From Aurifilum marmelostoma (lineage: Eukaryota > Ascomycota > Sordariomycetes > Diaporthales > Cryphonectriaceae): a DNA stretch of 64,000 bases. Below, piece by piece: positions 10,977 to 22,465 of this stretch. Within the stretch, counting starts at the first letter, position 1. The number at the start of each line of letters is the position of its first letter. The notes below the pieces were generated by a model. That model had not been told where the DNA came from. It ran no database searches and worked only from the letters and a program-made list of their open reading frames with translations. The stretch spans positions 2,294,001 through 2,358,000 of the forward strand of contig JAMXSV010000028.1 in NCBI GenBank assembly GCA_027559495.1, in the 5' to 3' direction. A program made the translations under genes and the position numbers.

Positions 10977-11879
10977 CCGCGCAGGGGGGAAAGGCTCCGT
11001 GTGCTGTACAGACGCGAGCAGATAGAACGAGGTTAGGAAGCTTGTGTCACTGATCCAAAAACGAACGTCCACCCGAAAAGAGGAGATAAATCAGGTCAAC
11101 TGGAAAGGATAGCGACGAATTTAATCTAGGCATCCATTGAGCGCGCAAGAGGACCCGTAGGACCTGAGCAAGTACTGACATTCTTGCTCCGAGACTCTAA
11201 TATGAAAGCCGGTGACATTGATGAGGAAAGGAGGAAAAAGAGGCAGGGCGAGCTCCAGCTGCGGAATTTTTTTTTTTATGGGCGTTTCTTGGAGGTGCTC
11301 GTTTCGCGGCCCTCTCCCATTGGTCAGATTCCCAGCTCGAGACCCACAAAGTACTTTGGGCCTCCAAAGTACCAAACACCACCTGCACATTTGCCCTGGT
11401 AGGTGGGGCAACAAAGTCCAAGGAAAAGTCCATGTGAATCTCGTCTTGGTATCTTCAGAGCATATCAGGGTCAGATTGGCTCTGCTGGGAATTGAGACCG
11501 TAACCTCTGCCAGAGAAGGCCTGCTGCTGGGGGCGCGCAACGAAGTATCCGGTACCTCGACTGCGGCTGGACGCTAAAACAGGTGCTTTTCCCTTCGCGA
11601 CCCATCTCAGCAGCGCGTCACTCCTGGGCCAGGGTGTGCTGCTGTTTAGAGTTTCTGAAGTCAACCATCGTGGACAGCTTTCCCTCGCTCACATGCTGCC
11701 ACCAGTCTTACAGCAGCTACGTTTTCTCCTAGTTGCGCCTGCATTATCGCGAAGCCTCTAGCGGCCCTCCTCAGTCTTATCTCCACAGCACACTGGGCTC
11801 TTCCTGCGGGTCTGCCGCCTCTTCGCCAATCAAAAACCCGCCTGCCAGTCCTGCACGGGACCGCTGGAGCTCGTGCAGC
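10977..11879. other. Intergenic region between CMC4 and NUP84
   Basis: Holds the CMC4 3' region and the NUP84 promoter. No coding frame stands out; the frames across 11184-11577 are open on both strands but lack coding character. Confidence 0.5.
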
Positions 11880-14800
11880 ATGTCGCCAGGCCTGGATGTA
11901 AGTACAAACAAAGTTCAGGCGTCTTGGCTGCTCGAGCTTTTTTCGTCAAGCTCAAACCGCAGTGCAACGATCCTCTGTCGTCCAGCTGTGCCATTTGATT
12001 TGCACGCCCCGGCTTACTCTGTGTGCTCTTGAAGAGGGACTTCCCGCTGCCTGTGCAGCGCAGACTGCCAGCCGACGATCTGGGCTACGACGACAGCGAC
12101 GAAGGTTCGTGTTGTCCCCCACTGATGTCGCCCAAGCGCGACCTCCTGGCCGCTTTGTTGTCTGGCTCCGACTAACGCAGGGTCTCACTCACATACAGAT
12201 GAAGACATGGCTCAAACCGAAGACATTTATCAGCAAAACCGCGTCCGAGCCGGCCCCGAGGTCGAGGAGTTTGGCCGATGGCTGGACGAGTGTAGTCTGA
12301 CCCATGCCACGCCCGACAAGAAGCGAGAACGCGTCCTCCAACTCGTCACCCGATACCATGATTTCACAAACGAGAAAGCAACTGTCCTGCGCGAGCGCCG
12401 AAACCTCGAGAGACTGGCCAGAGGGCGCCGATGGGACCCGTCGCAGTCCAGCGACGATGCTAACGATGGGGAAACGGACAACACGCAGGATGCCAGTGAG
12501 GTCGATGCAGCGGCCAAGTGGGAGTCGGAGGCACAGACATGGGGTTTGCTGGCCCGGTTGCTACCGCTGCGGCACCCAGATCCAGCTGCCAAACCACCCA
12601 AGCCTATCCCGAACTTGCTCTCACGGAGAGATTACTGGGACGACTTCATCTTGGCCGACACGGTAGCCCAGGAACGTAAGGCCGTCCTGGAATGGCTGCA
12701 ATCTACCGCGAGCGCCGGTCCACCCATTGATGATCTCGTCCAAGAGTATCAGCAAAAGGCCGATCGAGGCGATCTGGTGGCACACGGCTGGCTCCACACC
12801 CGAGAGGCAATAAAATTGCACAAGAGCGTCAACGCCATCCCAAGCGTCCTCGAGCCGGACTCTGCGAGCATGGCCGGCTTTTCCTACGTGACACAGCTCG
12901 ACCCTGACTCGATGACGAGGCAAGGACGCAAGCTGGAGCCGCACGATGAGTATTTCGAGCGGGCCATCTGGCTGGGCTGCTACCATCTCCTGCGCAGAGG
13001 AAGAACGATGGAAGAGATTCGCGAGTGGTGTACCGAGAGGACGGAGATATGGAGAGCTGGCACGATCTCTGCCCTCCCGCTCTCAACCCTCGGCGACGAC
13101 GACATATCCGATTTCGATCCCCCTTCGTTCATCCTCTGGCGACGAATGTGCTATGCTCTCGTAAAGTCAGGCGGCACCGATGACTGGGAGCGCGGGGTGT
13201 ATGGTGTGCTCTCCGGCGACATCGACAGCGTGCTTGCGGTCTGCAGGTCCTGGGACGACTACATCTTTGCTCACTACAACGCTCTCCTGCGCACCCAGTT
13301 CGACTCATACCTTGTCAAGCAGTGTGGGCCCTCGGCGGCATCTACCCAGGTCCTGCCATCTTTCGACGCCGTCCAGTACCTGGGCGAAGGGCCGAGTGTT
13401 GCAAAGAAACTGGTCGAGCAGATCGAGTCGGACGGTGCTTATTATGCACAAGCTCACAAAGAGGCCAACACCGCTGCCAAAGCCTTACAAGGTGCCATTA
13501 TCGCCAACGCGCTGAACTCATACATATACCAGCAGGGTCTTGCTCTCTCGACCGAAGCCAATCAGGACGGCAAGTCTTTCCTCATTCCCGACTTCAACCT
13601 CGGCCCCTCTGAGGGCAACACATCGAAATACACCAAGATGTCGGAGCACGACGGCCTTCGGGTGATCACTCACATTGTGATCATGATCAGCGCTCTCCAG
13701 TCCGCCGATGCCGACTCGAAGCTGCCAGGCAGTCTCGACAACATGGTCGGCGAGCACGCCATCGCTGCCTATGTCAGCTTCCTACGTCTGGCTCAGCTCG
13801 AACTCTTGATACCCTTATACTGCGCTCAGCTCTCCGATGCTCGACGGTACGAAATCCTGAGCCTGAACATTATTCACGTGAGAGACCGGGAAGAGCAGAT
13901 GGCGCTGCTCAACCAAGTCAGACGGGTCGGGATGGACATCAGAACATTTCTGAAGGAGCAGCCACGACACTTCCTGAAGCAGCTCGAAGATACGGCCAAT
14001 GTGCAAACTAACAAGGAGCGATTCCACATACTCAAGTCAAGCCAGCCAGATGTGATTTGTGGTCGAGGCATTATCCCAGACTTCATTGGCGGCGATGGCC
14101 GTAATGATATGGTCCACGAGAACCTGATCCGGTCCATGGAGTGGCTTTTTGCGGGGGAGGGCAACCTCCTTACTGCTTGCGAGTTTGGTATCAAAATTTA
14201 CCAATACTTCCTTAGTAAGTCAAGGCACTATTCCGGACTGACTACCTGCATGTACTCACAAGCAGCACAGAGCATAACCACCTGGGAGCCGCCCGTGACT
14301 TCTTTGAGCGCGTAAAAGTCGAGGATCTCATCCTGGCTCTGGCAAACAGAGATGTGGGAGATTCTGCCGAGGATTTCATCAATGAGCTGCTCACCGACGA
14401 GCATGCCCTCCTCGGAGATGTTGACCTAGGCGGAGAGGAGGACCAGGCGATTTCTCATATGCGCCTCGCCCTTGCGATCAAGAACATGTGGGAGCTTCAA
14501 AGCTTTGTCATGGCCCTGGACGGTATCGAGACCGTCGGTACCCTGACACAGTTCGCCCAAGAGTGAGCAAATATTCATCTGTAAACCCCTAAAATCATTT
14601 CAAGTAGGAAGCTAATCGCATTGACCTCTCCACAGAAGTAGTGAGCCCGTAAACCGGGAATTCTACGAGCGACTTGGACAGGCCGTTCGCTCGGCCAAGA
14701 CTGGCATGAAACCCGTTCTCAGGGGCTGGCTGCTGGAGACCAACGATCAGGAGAACGAGATCGAGTTTGCCCAGTTACGAGAGGCATACCTGCCCGAGAC

Positions 14801-15101
14801 GCTCATTGCGTATGTTTCCGCGCTCCAGTACGCCGGCAGCAGCCTCACCAGGGACAATCTCCTGGAAGCGATGGACTTGGCAGCGGTGGTTGCGGAGCGG
14901 AACTCAGACGTCGCAGCGCTGCTTGCCAAGACGGGTCGTCTGAAGGAACTGATCGAGGCCTTTGCTTCGGTCAGCAAGGCCCTGGCCGCGGAGCCGCCGA
15001 CGGAGAAGAAGAAGGCCAGCAAGGCAGGACAGACGAGCGCCAAGAAGATGAGGGAGCTTGGCTGGTCCAGAGAGCTGTGGAATGTCAGGGGCGCTGCGTG
15101 A
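11880..15101 (+). CDS. NUP84: Nucleoporin Nup84/Nup107
   Basis: Structural subunit of the Y-shaped Nup84 (Nup107-160) complex that coats the nuclear pore membrane. Five exons: 11880-11897, 12035-12104, 12199-14214, 14271-14562 and about 14639-15101, giving about 952 residues. The N-terminus MSPGLDRDFPLP leads into an acidic patch and then the helical body: EEFGRWLDEC, a long alpha-helical middle with RGRTMEEIREWC, and the C-terminal region LGAARDFFERVKVEDLIL. This all-helical layout and length fit Nup84/Nup107. The acceptor of the last intron is ambiguous: 14638 and 14641 both keep the frame and differ by one residue. The C-terminal 25 residues are Lys-rich. The frame that starts at MAQTED (12207) misses two upstream exons that restore the acidic N-terminus. 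Confidence 0.92.
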
Positions 15102-17738
15102 GCGTGCATTGATGAGTGGTGTCTGGACGGATACTGGCTGGCGTTGGTCGTTTTGATGGCATTCTCGAGTTTTGTTTGGTAATGGCCGCCACCCTGTGCA
15201 AAAGCAAACCGCGATACCTCTAGATGGATAGCAAAGGCATGAACATGGCACTATTGATCTTCGCAAGACTGTAGAGACAGGTCTCCGTCAATTGTACCAG
15301 AGAAGGTTGCGAGGGTCGCGATCGTACAGGATGGTCAGACATTATAGGCATGCTCGTCAACCATCAGCTGCGCTCAATGCCCAGACTTGGAAGAATACGT
15401 AGGGAGCAGTGAGCTCGAGTTTCTATCCGAATGATTCATTATGAACACCTTTGATGTCGATGCTTCAATCGCCGCCTTAATATGCACCCATGAGAGAGAC
15501 GACCTGCGCTCTCGCAAATTATCCATATAATGCTTTGCTTTCGAGCCCTGAGACATCACCAGGATGTCTCCGTCTTCGTGCAAACCACACTTTCAGAGGC
15601 TCACGATGCGGCCTGCCGGCCTCTCTCTCCTATTTACTTTCCTGCCTCTTCTGCTGCCCAGGGTCCGAGAGGCGCACTCAGAGCTGCAACCAACTTTTCA
15701 GCAATCCGGCCTGCTTATATTGGTCCACAAGCTGGGCGGCAGGCTTAACGGAATCCGTGCGAGATATATTGGGCTACGTCAGGAGGTGAGGGATCAAAGA
15801 TGCCCCCGGATTTGGGTGTGTGTGTATGTGAGTGAACAAAATCACAGTAGACTCTTGGTTTGGATGGTTTTGATCCAACTGTTCCAGAATTCGGGAGTCA
15901 TGCCCAGGGACTTGCACGTTGTATGCGCAAATCACCTGGACCGCAGCAGGTGTCTCGGCGTCGCGGAGAGGCCTCGACTAAAAGGCCCCCGGCGCCGGGA
16001 CGATCTTTCGTGCCGGTAGAGGGCGTGGTGCCACGGTGGTGGGGGCCTCCCCATGGGTCCGGTACGGGGGGTCCCGCTACATCACGAGCGGCGCCAACCC
16101 CGCCGCCGCCGCCAGTCAGCCGTGAGTGCAAATCCTCTCGATTGGTCATTGTGATGTATGTCTTTTTTGGTACAGTTCGTGGTGTTCATGTCGAAGGATA
16201 CGTCGGGTTGCCTATGGGGCTGATCACGAGCATCATGATAGCCGGGGGGGGGGTCCTGGTCTGTTTCTGTTCGAAGGTCACTTGTGTTGTCAGTTGCCAT
16301 GGCGTGAGGGAACGAAAATCGGAGGACGCACAGCCGGTAGAGAATATGAGGGTCTTAATTGGTGAGCCGGGCGCAGTGAAGGAACCTTGTTGTCGGTTTT
16401 GGCCATATTGGTACACGGCGAGGATGTAGGAGGTGAGATTTGAGATGAGGATGGTTCCTGTGGCTCTGAAAAGACTATGATTTCTAGAAGCTATTATCAC
16501 TTAGAGCATTCTCAAGGTGAGATGCTTCAAGATTTATACGATGAAGAACAACAACTTATGACTTCACACTACCGTGCCGGGCTGTGTGTCGGATTGTGTG
16601 TCGTTAGTAGATGGCAGAGCTGGTGGTCGAGAATGATTGGCGTAGGCCTCTCGTTGGCTGAGGATTGTTGTCAGATCGCTGCAGGTCTGGTAGTGATTCC
16701 GTCCAACCCCGACGCAAGAATGAGAATGAATCACCTGAAACCCTCCTGGCCCAGAACAAACGCTCTGTTCACCGCCAACACTGCCTATGTCGCCTGGCGT
16801 CTTACAGTATTCTGGTAAGAACGCCTGGGGCAACCAACGCATGCCATACTTTTTGTGGGCCCGTGATGGATCCTGCACATCCACTGGCACGAGCATTCGA
16901 GAACAGCGTCAAAAGCCTCTGAAGTAGGGGCCTCGTTCTTATTTCTAGTCATGGTAGTTCTCCTCAGCAACATGAACAAGTCACGGTACCTCTATAGAGA
17001 CAGCAGAGACATAAGAACAGGTCATATTGCCGATGCTAGACCTGAGCATTGTCTTGCTATGCATTTGAACAGAAATAGAAACCTAGATCCCTTCTTGATA
17101 TTGTAGGACGCCTTTCCTCCGTTTGACTCCGCGCGGATTCCCTTCCTCGCAATGCAAGCCAGATGATCCAAAAGCCCAAGCACGCCTGCAATGCCTGTCC
17201 AATTTCCCAGCTATCCAAACTCCAGCCATTTCAGTCTTCCATGTCCCGAGTGACGCCAATGTATTTCATAAAATGGGCGTAAGAACCCCAAAATCTACCA
17301 AGATGAGCCCTTTTGCAATTCCCTCTGCATTAATTGGTTCACATGCTGGTGGGGTTAGTGAAGTACAGCACGAGGTGTACAGTAGCTAATAGCGGCTGCA
17401 CATCGACCAAATTGTGCTTTGTTTCGAGTATTCTGTTTTGTTTCGACTGGTCATGAGAGCCTTCACCGGGCTTTGGAGTAGTATAGATCGTGTGAGCCTT
17501 GACCATCTCAGACGCAGCAGGTGCTCGTGAGCCACCGAAAAAAAGAAGAAAAAGAAAAGAAGAAGAAGGACAAAAAAAAGGTCTCGGAGGACGTCCGGCG
17601 CCCGGTGGTAATCCTTGGGCCGATGTGGGGCCTTCCGGGTCGGGGCGGGCCAGGTCCAGCGTGGTGCCCGAGGAGCCGTACGGGCGGTGCCTGATTTAGG
17701 CGCAAGTCCCGATTTGTTCTCATGGTCGTGGTCATGAA
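15102..17738. other. Gene-poor region
   Basis: No gene is supported over 2.6 kb. GC-rich patches lie near 15980-16100 and 17590-17690. A minus-strand stretch at 16400-16500 encodes ILAVYQYGQ, reminiscent of the small membrane peptide at 17739-18059, but no complete gene can be built there. A plus-strand frame from 15606 begins like a signal peptide and is probably chance. Confidence 0.45.
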
Positions 17739-18059
17739 TTATCTTATTGTAGCGATGTATATGCTGGTCATGGAGCGGTCCATCACAAGAGGGTCTCGAA
17801 GATGGTAGAGCGGGAGAGCATGATCTGGGGCTGTGCAGGTCAGTCATAAAATAGTACGGAAAAGAGGTTGAACGTGCCGCATAGCGAAGGTGTTTGGGGA
17901 ATTGGCCGTGGGAAGGAATGGCTAAGCAGGAGAGTGCATGGGCGTAGCGGACGTACTTGGGTGTCGGCTCTGGATACATTGGTACACGACGAGCATAGAG
18001 GGCGGAAGGGCTACGAGGATGCCGACGATGGCAAAGATAGAGGCGGCGTCGAGTGCCAT
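17739..18059 (-). CDS. Possible small membrane peptide (64 residues), two exons
   Basis: Exon 1 is 18059-17957 and exon 2 is 17830-17739, joined in phase. The intron has a strong GTACGT donor and a good branch-point/acceptor context (GACTGAC...CACAG). Residues about 7-27 (SIFAIVGILVALPPSMLVVY) form one transmembrane segment close to the N-terminus; the second exon adds a short His/Arg-containing tail. Small fungal proteins with an N-terminal segment of this kind are common but have no known function. I cannot name it. It could be chance, but hydrophobicity together with a phase-correct intron argues for a real gene. Confidence 0.35.
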
Positions 18060-18465
18060 TGCGACAGGGAATCTGGCGGGACGAAACCGCGCAGAGGTAG
18101 GTAACCTAAGATTCAGCAAGAGATGATTTACGAAAGGGAAGGAGATGATATCTGTGGCTTGAAACAACAGTGATTCCGAGGAGACATTCATTGTTGCTTG
18201 CTTGAGGGACCTGGAAAACTTTTATACATGTATGTATAGTAGTTTCTTCAAGAAAGGAAAACGACAAAAGGTAAGATCAGTTGGCAAAGCGACTCACTAG
18301 CAAAACCGTGGGGCTCAGCACTCGTGCATGTTCAAGCCTCGTGGTGGGTCTTTTCATGGTGGATCCCAGGCCGCCGCGCATTGGGGACTTTAGCGCAGTG
18401 GCCGCTCCCACACGCTCTAGGGTGTCAGGGTGTGGACAAAACAACAGGGATATGGATTATTCAGT

Positions 18466-18500
18466 CCTAACCCTAGCCCTAACCCTTATCATAACCCTAA
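18466..18500. repeat. Interstitial telomere-like repeat (CCCTAA units)
   Basis: The block reads CCTAACCCTAGCCCTAACCC, a short interruption, then ATAACCCTAA. It holds four to five imperfect units of CCCTAA, the complement of the fungal telomere repeat TTAGGG. It lies immediately before an AT-rich island. Confidence 0.75.
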
Positions 18501-18537
18501 TCAGGAACAAGGCTCCTAGCAATGCTCACCCAGCATA

Positions 18538-18665
18538 GCAAGCTATTTTATTATAATTTTAAGTGCTATGCAGAATATACTTAATAATAAAGCAACTTGC
18601 AAGATTTTAATACAATTAAACTAATTTAGCTATAATTAAAAAATATATATATTGAAGAGAGAGAG
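18538..18665. other. AT-rich island, possible decayed mobile-element end
   Basis: About 128 bases made almost only of A and T with many TA and AATTA steps, ending in an (AT)n run and then a GA-rich run. This is sharply unlike the GC-rich surroundings. It would fit a RIP-mutated transposon remnant, but no open frame, terminal repeat or target duplication can be seen. Confidence 0.4.
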
Positions 18666-19716
18666 AAAGAGTAAGGTAGTATAAAATGTGATTCTTATTC
18701 AAAATTGGTTAAGATCTGCATTATCCCTGTCGCTCTTCCATTAGCGCGGAAAAGACTTTTGGTAGGGACCTCCGTAGTGAGGTTGCATGGGGTGCATCGG
18801 TACATAGGTACATACATCCGACTGCTGGGCTCGGTTATCAACACGGCCGCTGATCCTGCTCGGATTTGGGCTACATCTCGTGCGGACGTCATCTCTTCTC
18901 AGAGCGAAAGATCCTGGTTCGAACGTGGTACAGGTGTCAACTGCTTACGTCTGAACGGCAATACACTTCAACACGGCGTCAGGTTTCTGCAGACTAACCA
19001 AATCTACTTGACAAACCAAAAATTTTCCTGGTGGCACAGTGACGCTTGAACAGCCCGGAGTGAATATGCCATATTACCATCAACGCTCCATTGGGGAGTG
19101 AAGCGAGGTACGGTCGAGACAGCTCAAAATCATATTGACGCCTTGGATGATACTGAGCTCCATGACAGCTCACGGATGGTTAAGTTCTAGGCTCAGGGTC
19201 CTGTGCTGTTGGGGAGGCTCAATCTCGAGTCTCCAAGCGTCGTTCTGCAAGCAAGGATGGCCAGCCTGTAGACTAATATGGGCAGCCATTTTGCCAGGGA
19301 GAATACGACCAAATATGGCAGCAGCGCAGCCTAGCTTATCCTTCTTCACATTTCTATGCTGGCACTATGTACAGGGAGAAATCCCAAGAGCCTGCTGCTT
19401 CTCAGTCCGAGCATCAAGCTCGGGCCACTCCGACGCTTCAAAGTTGCCCAGAGAGGAAACTGAGCCAACTGCATCACAGCCCACCCAACAGCACTTTCGC
19501 AGGAAGCACATCAGAGGGTGTGGGTGACGCAGCATCTTGAGTGTATGGCTGGCCGGGCTGGCACACATGATGAATAAGCTTATCATCCCGCTGATTTGAC
19601 ACAAGGCCGAGACCTAGAGGTACCTGTGTTGCGTCACTTGATGTTGTTGCTGTTCCAGGGACGCAAGCAGATCGCTCGAACGGGACCTGACACTCATGCC
19701 TACGTTGCTCCAGATA

Positions 19717-21931
19717 TTACAAACTCTGCAATAGGTTCTCCACGCAGCCCCTTAGCTCCCCTACCGGCAGCTGCTCCTTGAACCCAAGCCTCCTGCACTG
19801 GACCTCTGCCCGCCTCGAGGCCTTCCACTCCCTGCCCAGCACAACCATGACGGGGTAGCCCACAAGATCCGCGTCCTTGAGCTTCCAGCCCATGGACAAG
19901 TCGTCGCGGTCGTCTAGAATGGCGTCCAGTGGCGACGTCGACTCTTGTGCCTGGCCCGCCTTCTCGGTGGTGACCCCCCTCATGACGTCGTAGACCATAC
20001 CGGCATCTGCGGCAGTAGCCTCGTCACCAGAGTTGAACACAATTACAACCTCATACGGCGCGATCACGCGCGGCCAGTTCAGCCCTCTCTCGTCCACAAG
20101 ATGGTTCGCCACTGCGCCGATGATGCGCGAAATGCCTATGCCGTGGCATCCCATCTGCATGAGGACTTGTGTGTTCTCGTGTGCGGGGGTCGTAGACGAG
20201 GCAGACTTGGTCGACGGTCCTGTTGATGGCGCTTTGTCGGCCGGCAGGGTAGCTTCGGGTGATGGTGGCTCCCCTGATGTCCCCAGTAACAGTCGTTTCG
20301 GCCCACTAACCAAGGCGTTCATCGGTTTCGAATATCTTGTTCCCAGGTGGAAGGTATGGCCCAGCTCGATGGCCTTCTGCACCTTCAGTGTGCCGTGAGG
20401 ACAGCGAGGACAGCCATCGCCGTCTTTGATGCGCATTAGGTTAATGTTCTCCTGGGCGCGGGTGTGCTTGGCGTAGGCGATCCTGCCCATATACTTCTTC
20501 AGCTCAACCGGTACAAAACGCTTGCTGTTGTGGATGTCATGTCTCGTGTTGCCCGGCACTCTGGCGTCGAACAGGTTCACCAACTTCATATTGACCACAG
20601 ACTCCTCCAAGGCGGCTGTCCACAGAGGTAGCGCGTCCTCTAGGCCCGCATCAAGGTCGGGAACGAGTTGTTTCAGGGCATGTGTGTTGATTGAGTGCTG
20701 AGAACCCGAGTCGGCAATATACCAGACATTCACGAATGTTCTTCGATCCTTGGTTATACCCCGCCAGACGCTAACTTCGTCTGGGTTGACGTCGTACAAC
20801 GCGTCCACCAGTCTGCTCTGAGCGACTTCCTCGTTGGCGACATAGTCGCAACTGTTGCAGCTCATAACGTGATCCTCGCCCAGCTCAGTCGGGATGTGAT
20901 ACTCGTGGCTCAGATCGCCACCCATATCGCCAGAGCTTGCTTCCGCAACTAGGATGGGAAGCTTCATCTCCTTGAGAAAGATCTGGGAGTAGGCGCCACG
21001 TACGCTTTCGTAGGTTTCCAGCGCAGCTCCGATGGAGTAATCGAAGGTGTAGAGATCTTTCATACAAAAGTCTCGGCCCCGCAAGAGGCCATGTCGAGGG
21101 CGAAGCTCATCTCTGTATTTTTGTGCTGTTTCTTGGTCAGGTCGTGCAGGACTCATAGAGGATGGGGTTCTACTGTCTTACTTATCTGGTAGAGTCTCAG
21201 GGGCAGGTTTTTGTAGGACTGAACAGAACGCGCCACTATAGACGTGATTTCTTCTTCATGAGTAGGTCCAAGTAAGAAGCGGCCTTCCTTCCGATCAGTG
21301 AATCGGAAAAGCTGGGAGCAAGGTCAGTTCAGACGACTCGTCCGAGAGCTCAGAATTCACCACTCACTTCTGAACCAATCTTGTTCAGACGACCACTCTG
21401 TTCCCAAAGGGACTCGGATGATATCGCCGAAAGCTGAACCCTAGATGCTCCTGAAATTCATAGTCAGACCATTGAACAGGAGCCTGATGTGGGTTGACAA
21501 TTTGATATCACGCACCCAATCCTCGCATGTAGGTATCAACGAGCCGAGTGATCTTGTCTTGGACCCTGAGCCCTAGAGGCAGGAGCTGGAAGATTCCGGA
21601 ATGAGACTGCAGTTTTCGTAAGCCTGGGCTCGACTCCTTGAGACTTCAACATGATCTGACCTGCCGGATGAAGCCAGCGCGAACGAGCTTGGAGTGAGCA
21701 TCTGTGTTCCTGGTCAGTGTCTTGATATTATAACATCTCAAGAACTTGTGGCTGGAGCATACCTTCGCCTGCGCCAGCAGCTATCCCACCCGAAGGAGCC
21801 CACTCGTTTGACAGACGCGCCCTTCCATCAACATGTAGATTCCGTATGCAACCCAGGGAAGCCTTCCTGTGCTGCACCCATGGTCGAGAGTGTGCTGGGC
21901 GTGCTGCCAGTAACCTTATGCGTGATGACAT
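19717..21931 (-). CDS. Prolyl-tRNA synthetase, bacterial-type, mitochondrial
   Basis: Charges mitochondrial tRNA-Pro with proline. Six exons: 21931-21763, 21701-21661, 21606-21516, 21450-21368, 21311-21182 and 21125-19717, about 640 residues, all in phase. The N-terminus (MSSRIRLLAARPAHSRPW) is Arg-rich without acids, a mitochondrial presequence. Class II features follow: SHSGIFQLLPLGLRV (motif 1 region), LLGPTHEEEIT, motif 2 in RPRHGLLRGRDFCMKDLY, an insertion region with EYHIPTELGEDHV and CNSCDYVANEE, and motif 3 with GCHGIGISRIIGA. A short anticodon-binding domain with VVIVFNSGDEA ends the protein; it lacks the zinc tail of cytosolic ProRS. Intron 2 has a GTCAG donor. Confidence 0.92.
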
Positions 21932-22465
21932 TTTCGAACCAGAGCTGACTCGATTATCAAATGCAGACCGGTTCTCTCAGCATTTTATGAGTTCATGCAA
22001 GCGCCATTGGTGATTTGAGAAGGGTCGCCTGTCAAGAATTTCGACTCGTACAGAGTATCGTCGACTCGTTCGAGTTGCACGCTAGATTCTCGGATGAGCC
22101 TTCAACAGCCGTGAACCGGACCCCTGTAGCACTGCTCTCGGCGTGCCAGCCCAGGCCAGCGTGCCACTGCAGTGCCGGACCTACCCCTGCCTGGCAGTTT
22201 GGAGGGCTCCACTAAAATTTTGAGCGGCAGGGCTGAAATTTCCCATCTCAACTTTTAGAAAACCCTCCAACTTGTTTCTCACGATTGAAAGTCACAGTGC
22301 TGCGGAAAGTCACTTGGTCATTAGCAGACTTTTGGTTTCTGACCTTCGTTTCTGTCGAAAACGCAGCAGTAGGGTCTGTGTCCCAACAGAAACCAAGTCT
22401 TCCCAAACGTACGACTTTCCGATCACAGACAAGCAATCATTCCTTTTTCTTTGTCCCAATCAACC
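21932..22465. promoter_or_regulatory. Bidirectional promoter region ProRS / MAK21
   Basis: These 534 bases lie head-to-head between two start codons and must carry both promoters. The last 20 bases before the MAK21 ATG are pyrimidine-rich (TTCCTTTTTCTTTG). No other motif is clear enough to name. Confidence 0.5.

Larger units (their letters stand above)
18060..19716. other. Gene-free region with telomere-like block and AT-rich island
   Basis: No coding frame is supported. It contains the telomere-like repeats at 18466-18500 and the AT-rich island at 18538-18665. A tRNA B-box-like GGTTCGAAC occurs near 18913 but no cloverleaf can be folded. The end of the region is the 3' side of the ProRS gene. 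Confidence 0.5.

Noticed and set aside
15564..16019. Plus-strand frame with a signal-peptide-like start at 15606
   Set aside because: The hydrophobic stretch is followed by unstructured sequence without motifs; codon use is not coding-like and no intron model extends it.
18830..18935. Possible tRNA gene around the B-box-like GGTTCGAAC
   Set aside because: T-stem arms do not pair and no acceptor stem or anticodon arm can be found.
19945..20398. Plus-strand open frames across the ProRS gene
   Set aside because: They are antisense shadows of strongly conserved class II synthetase sequence.
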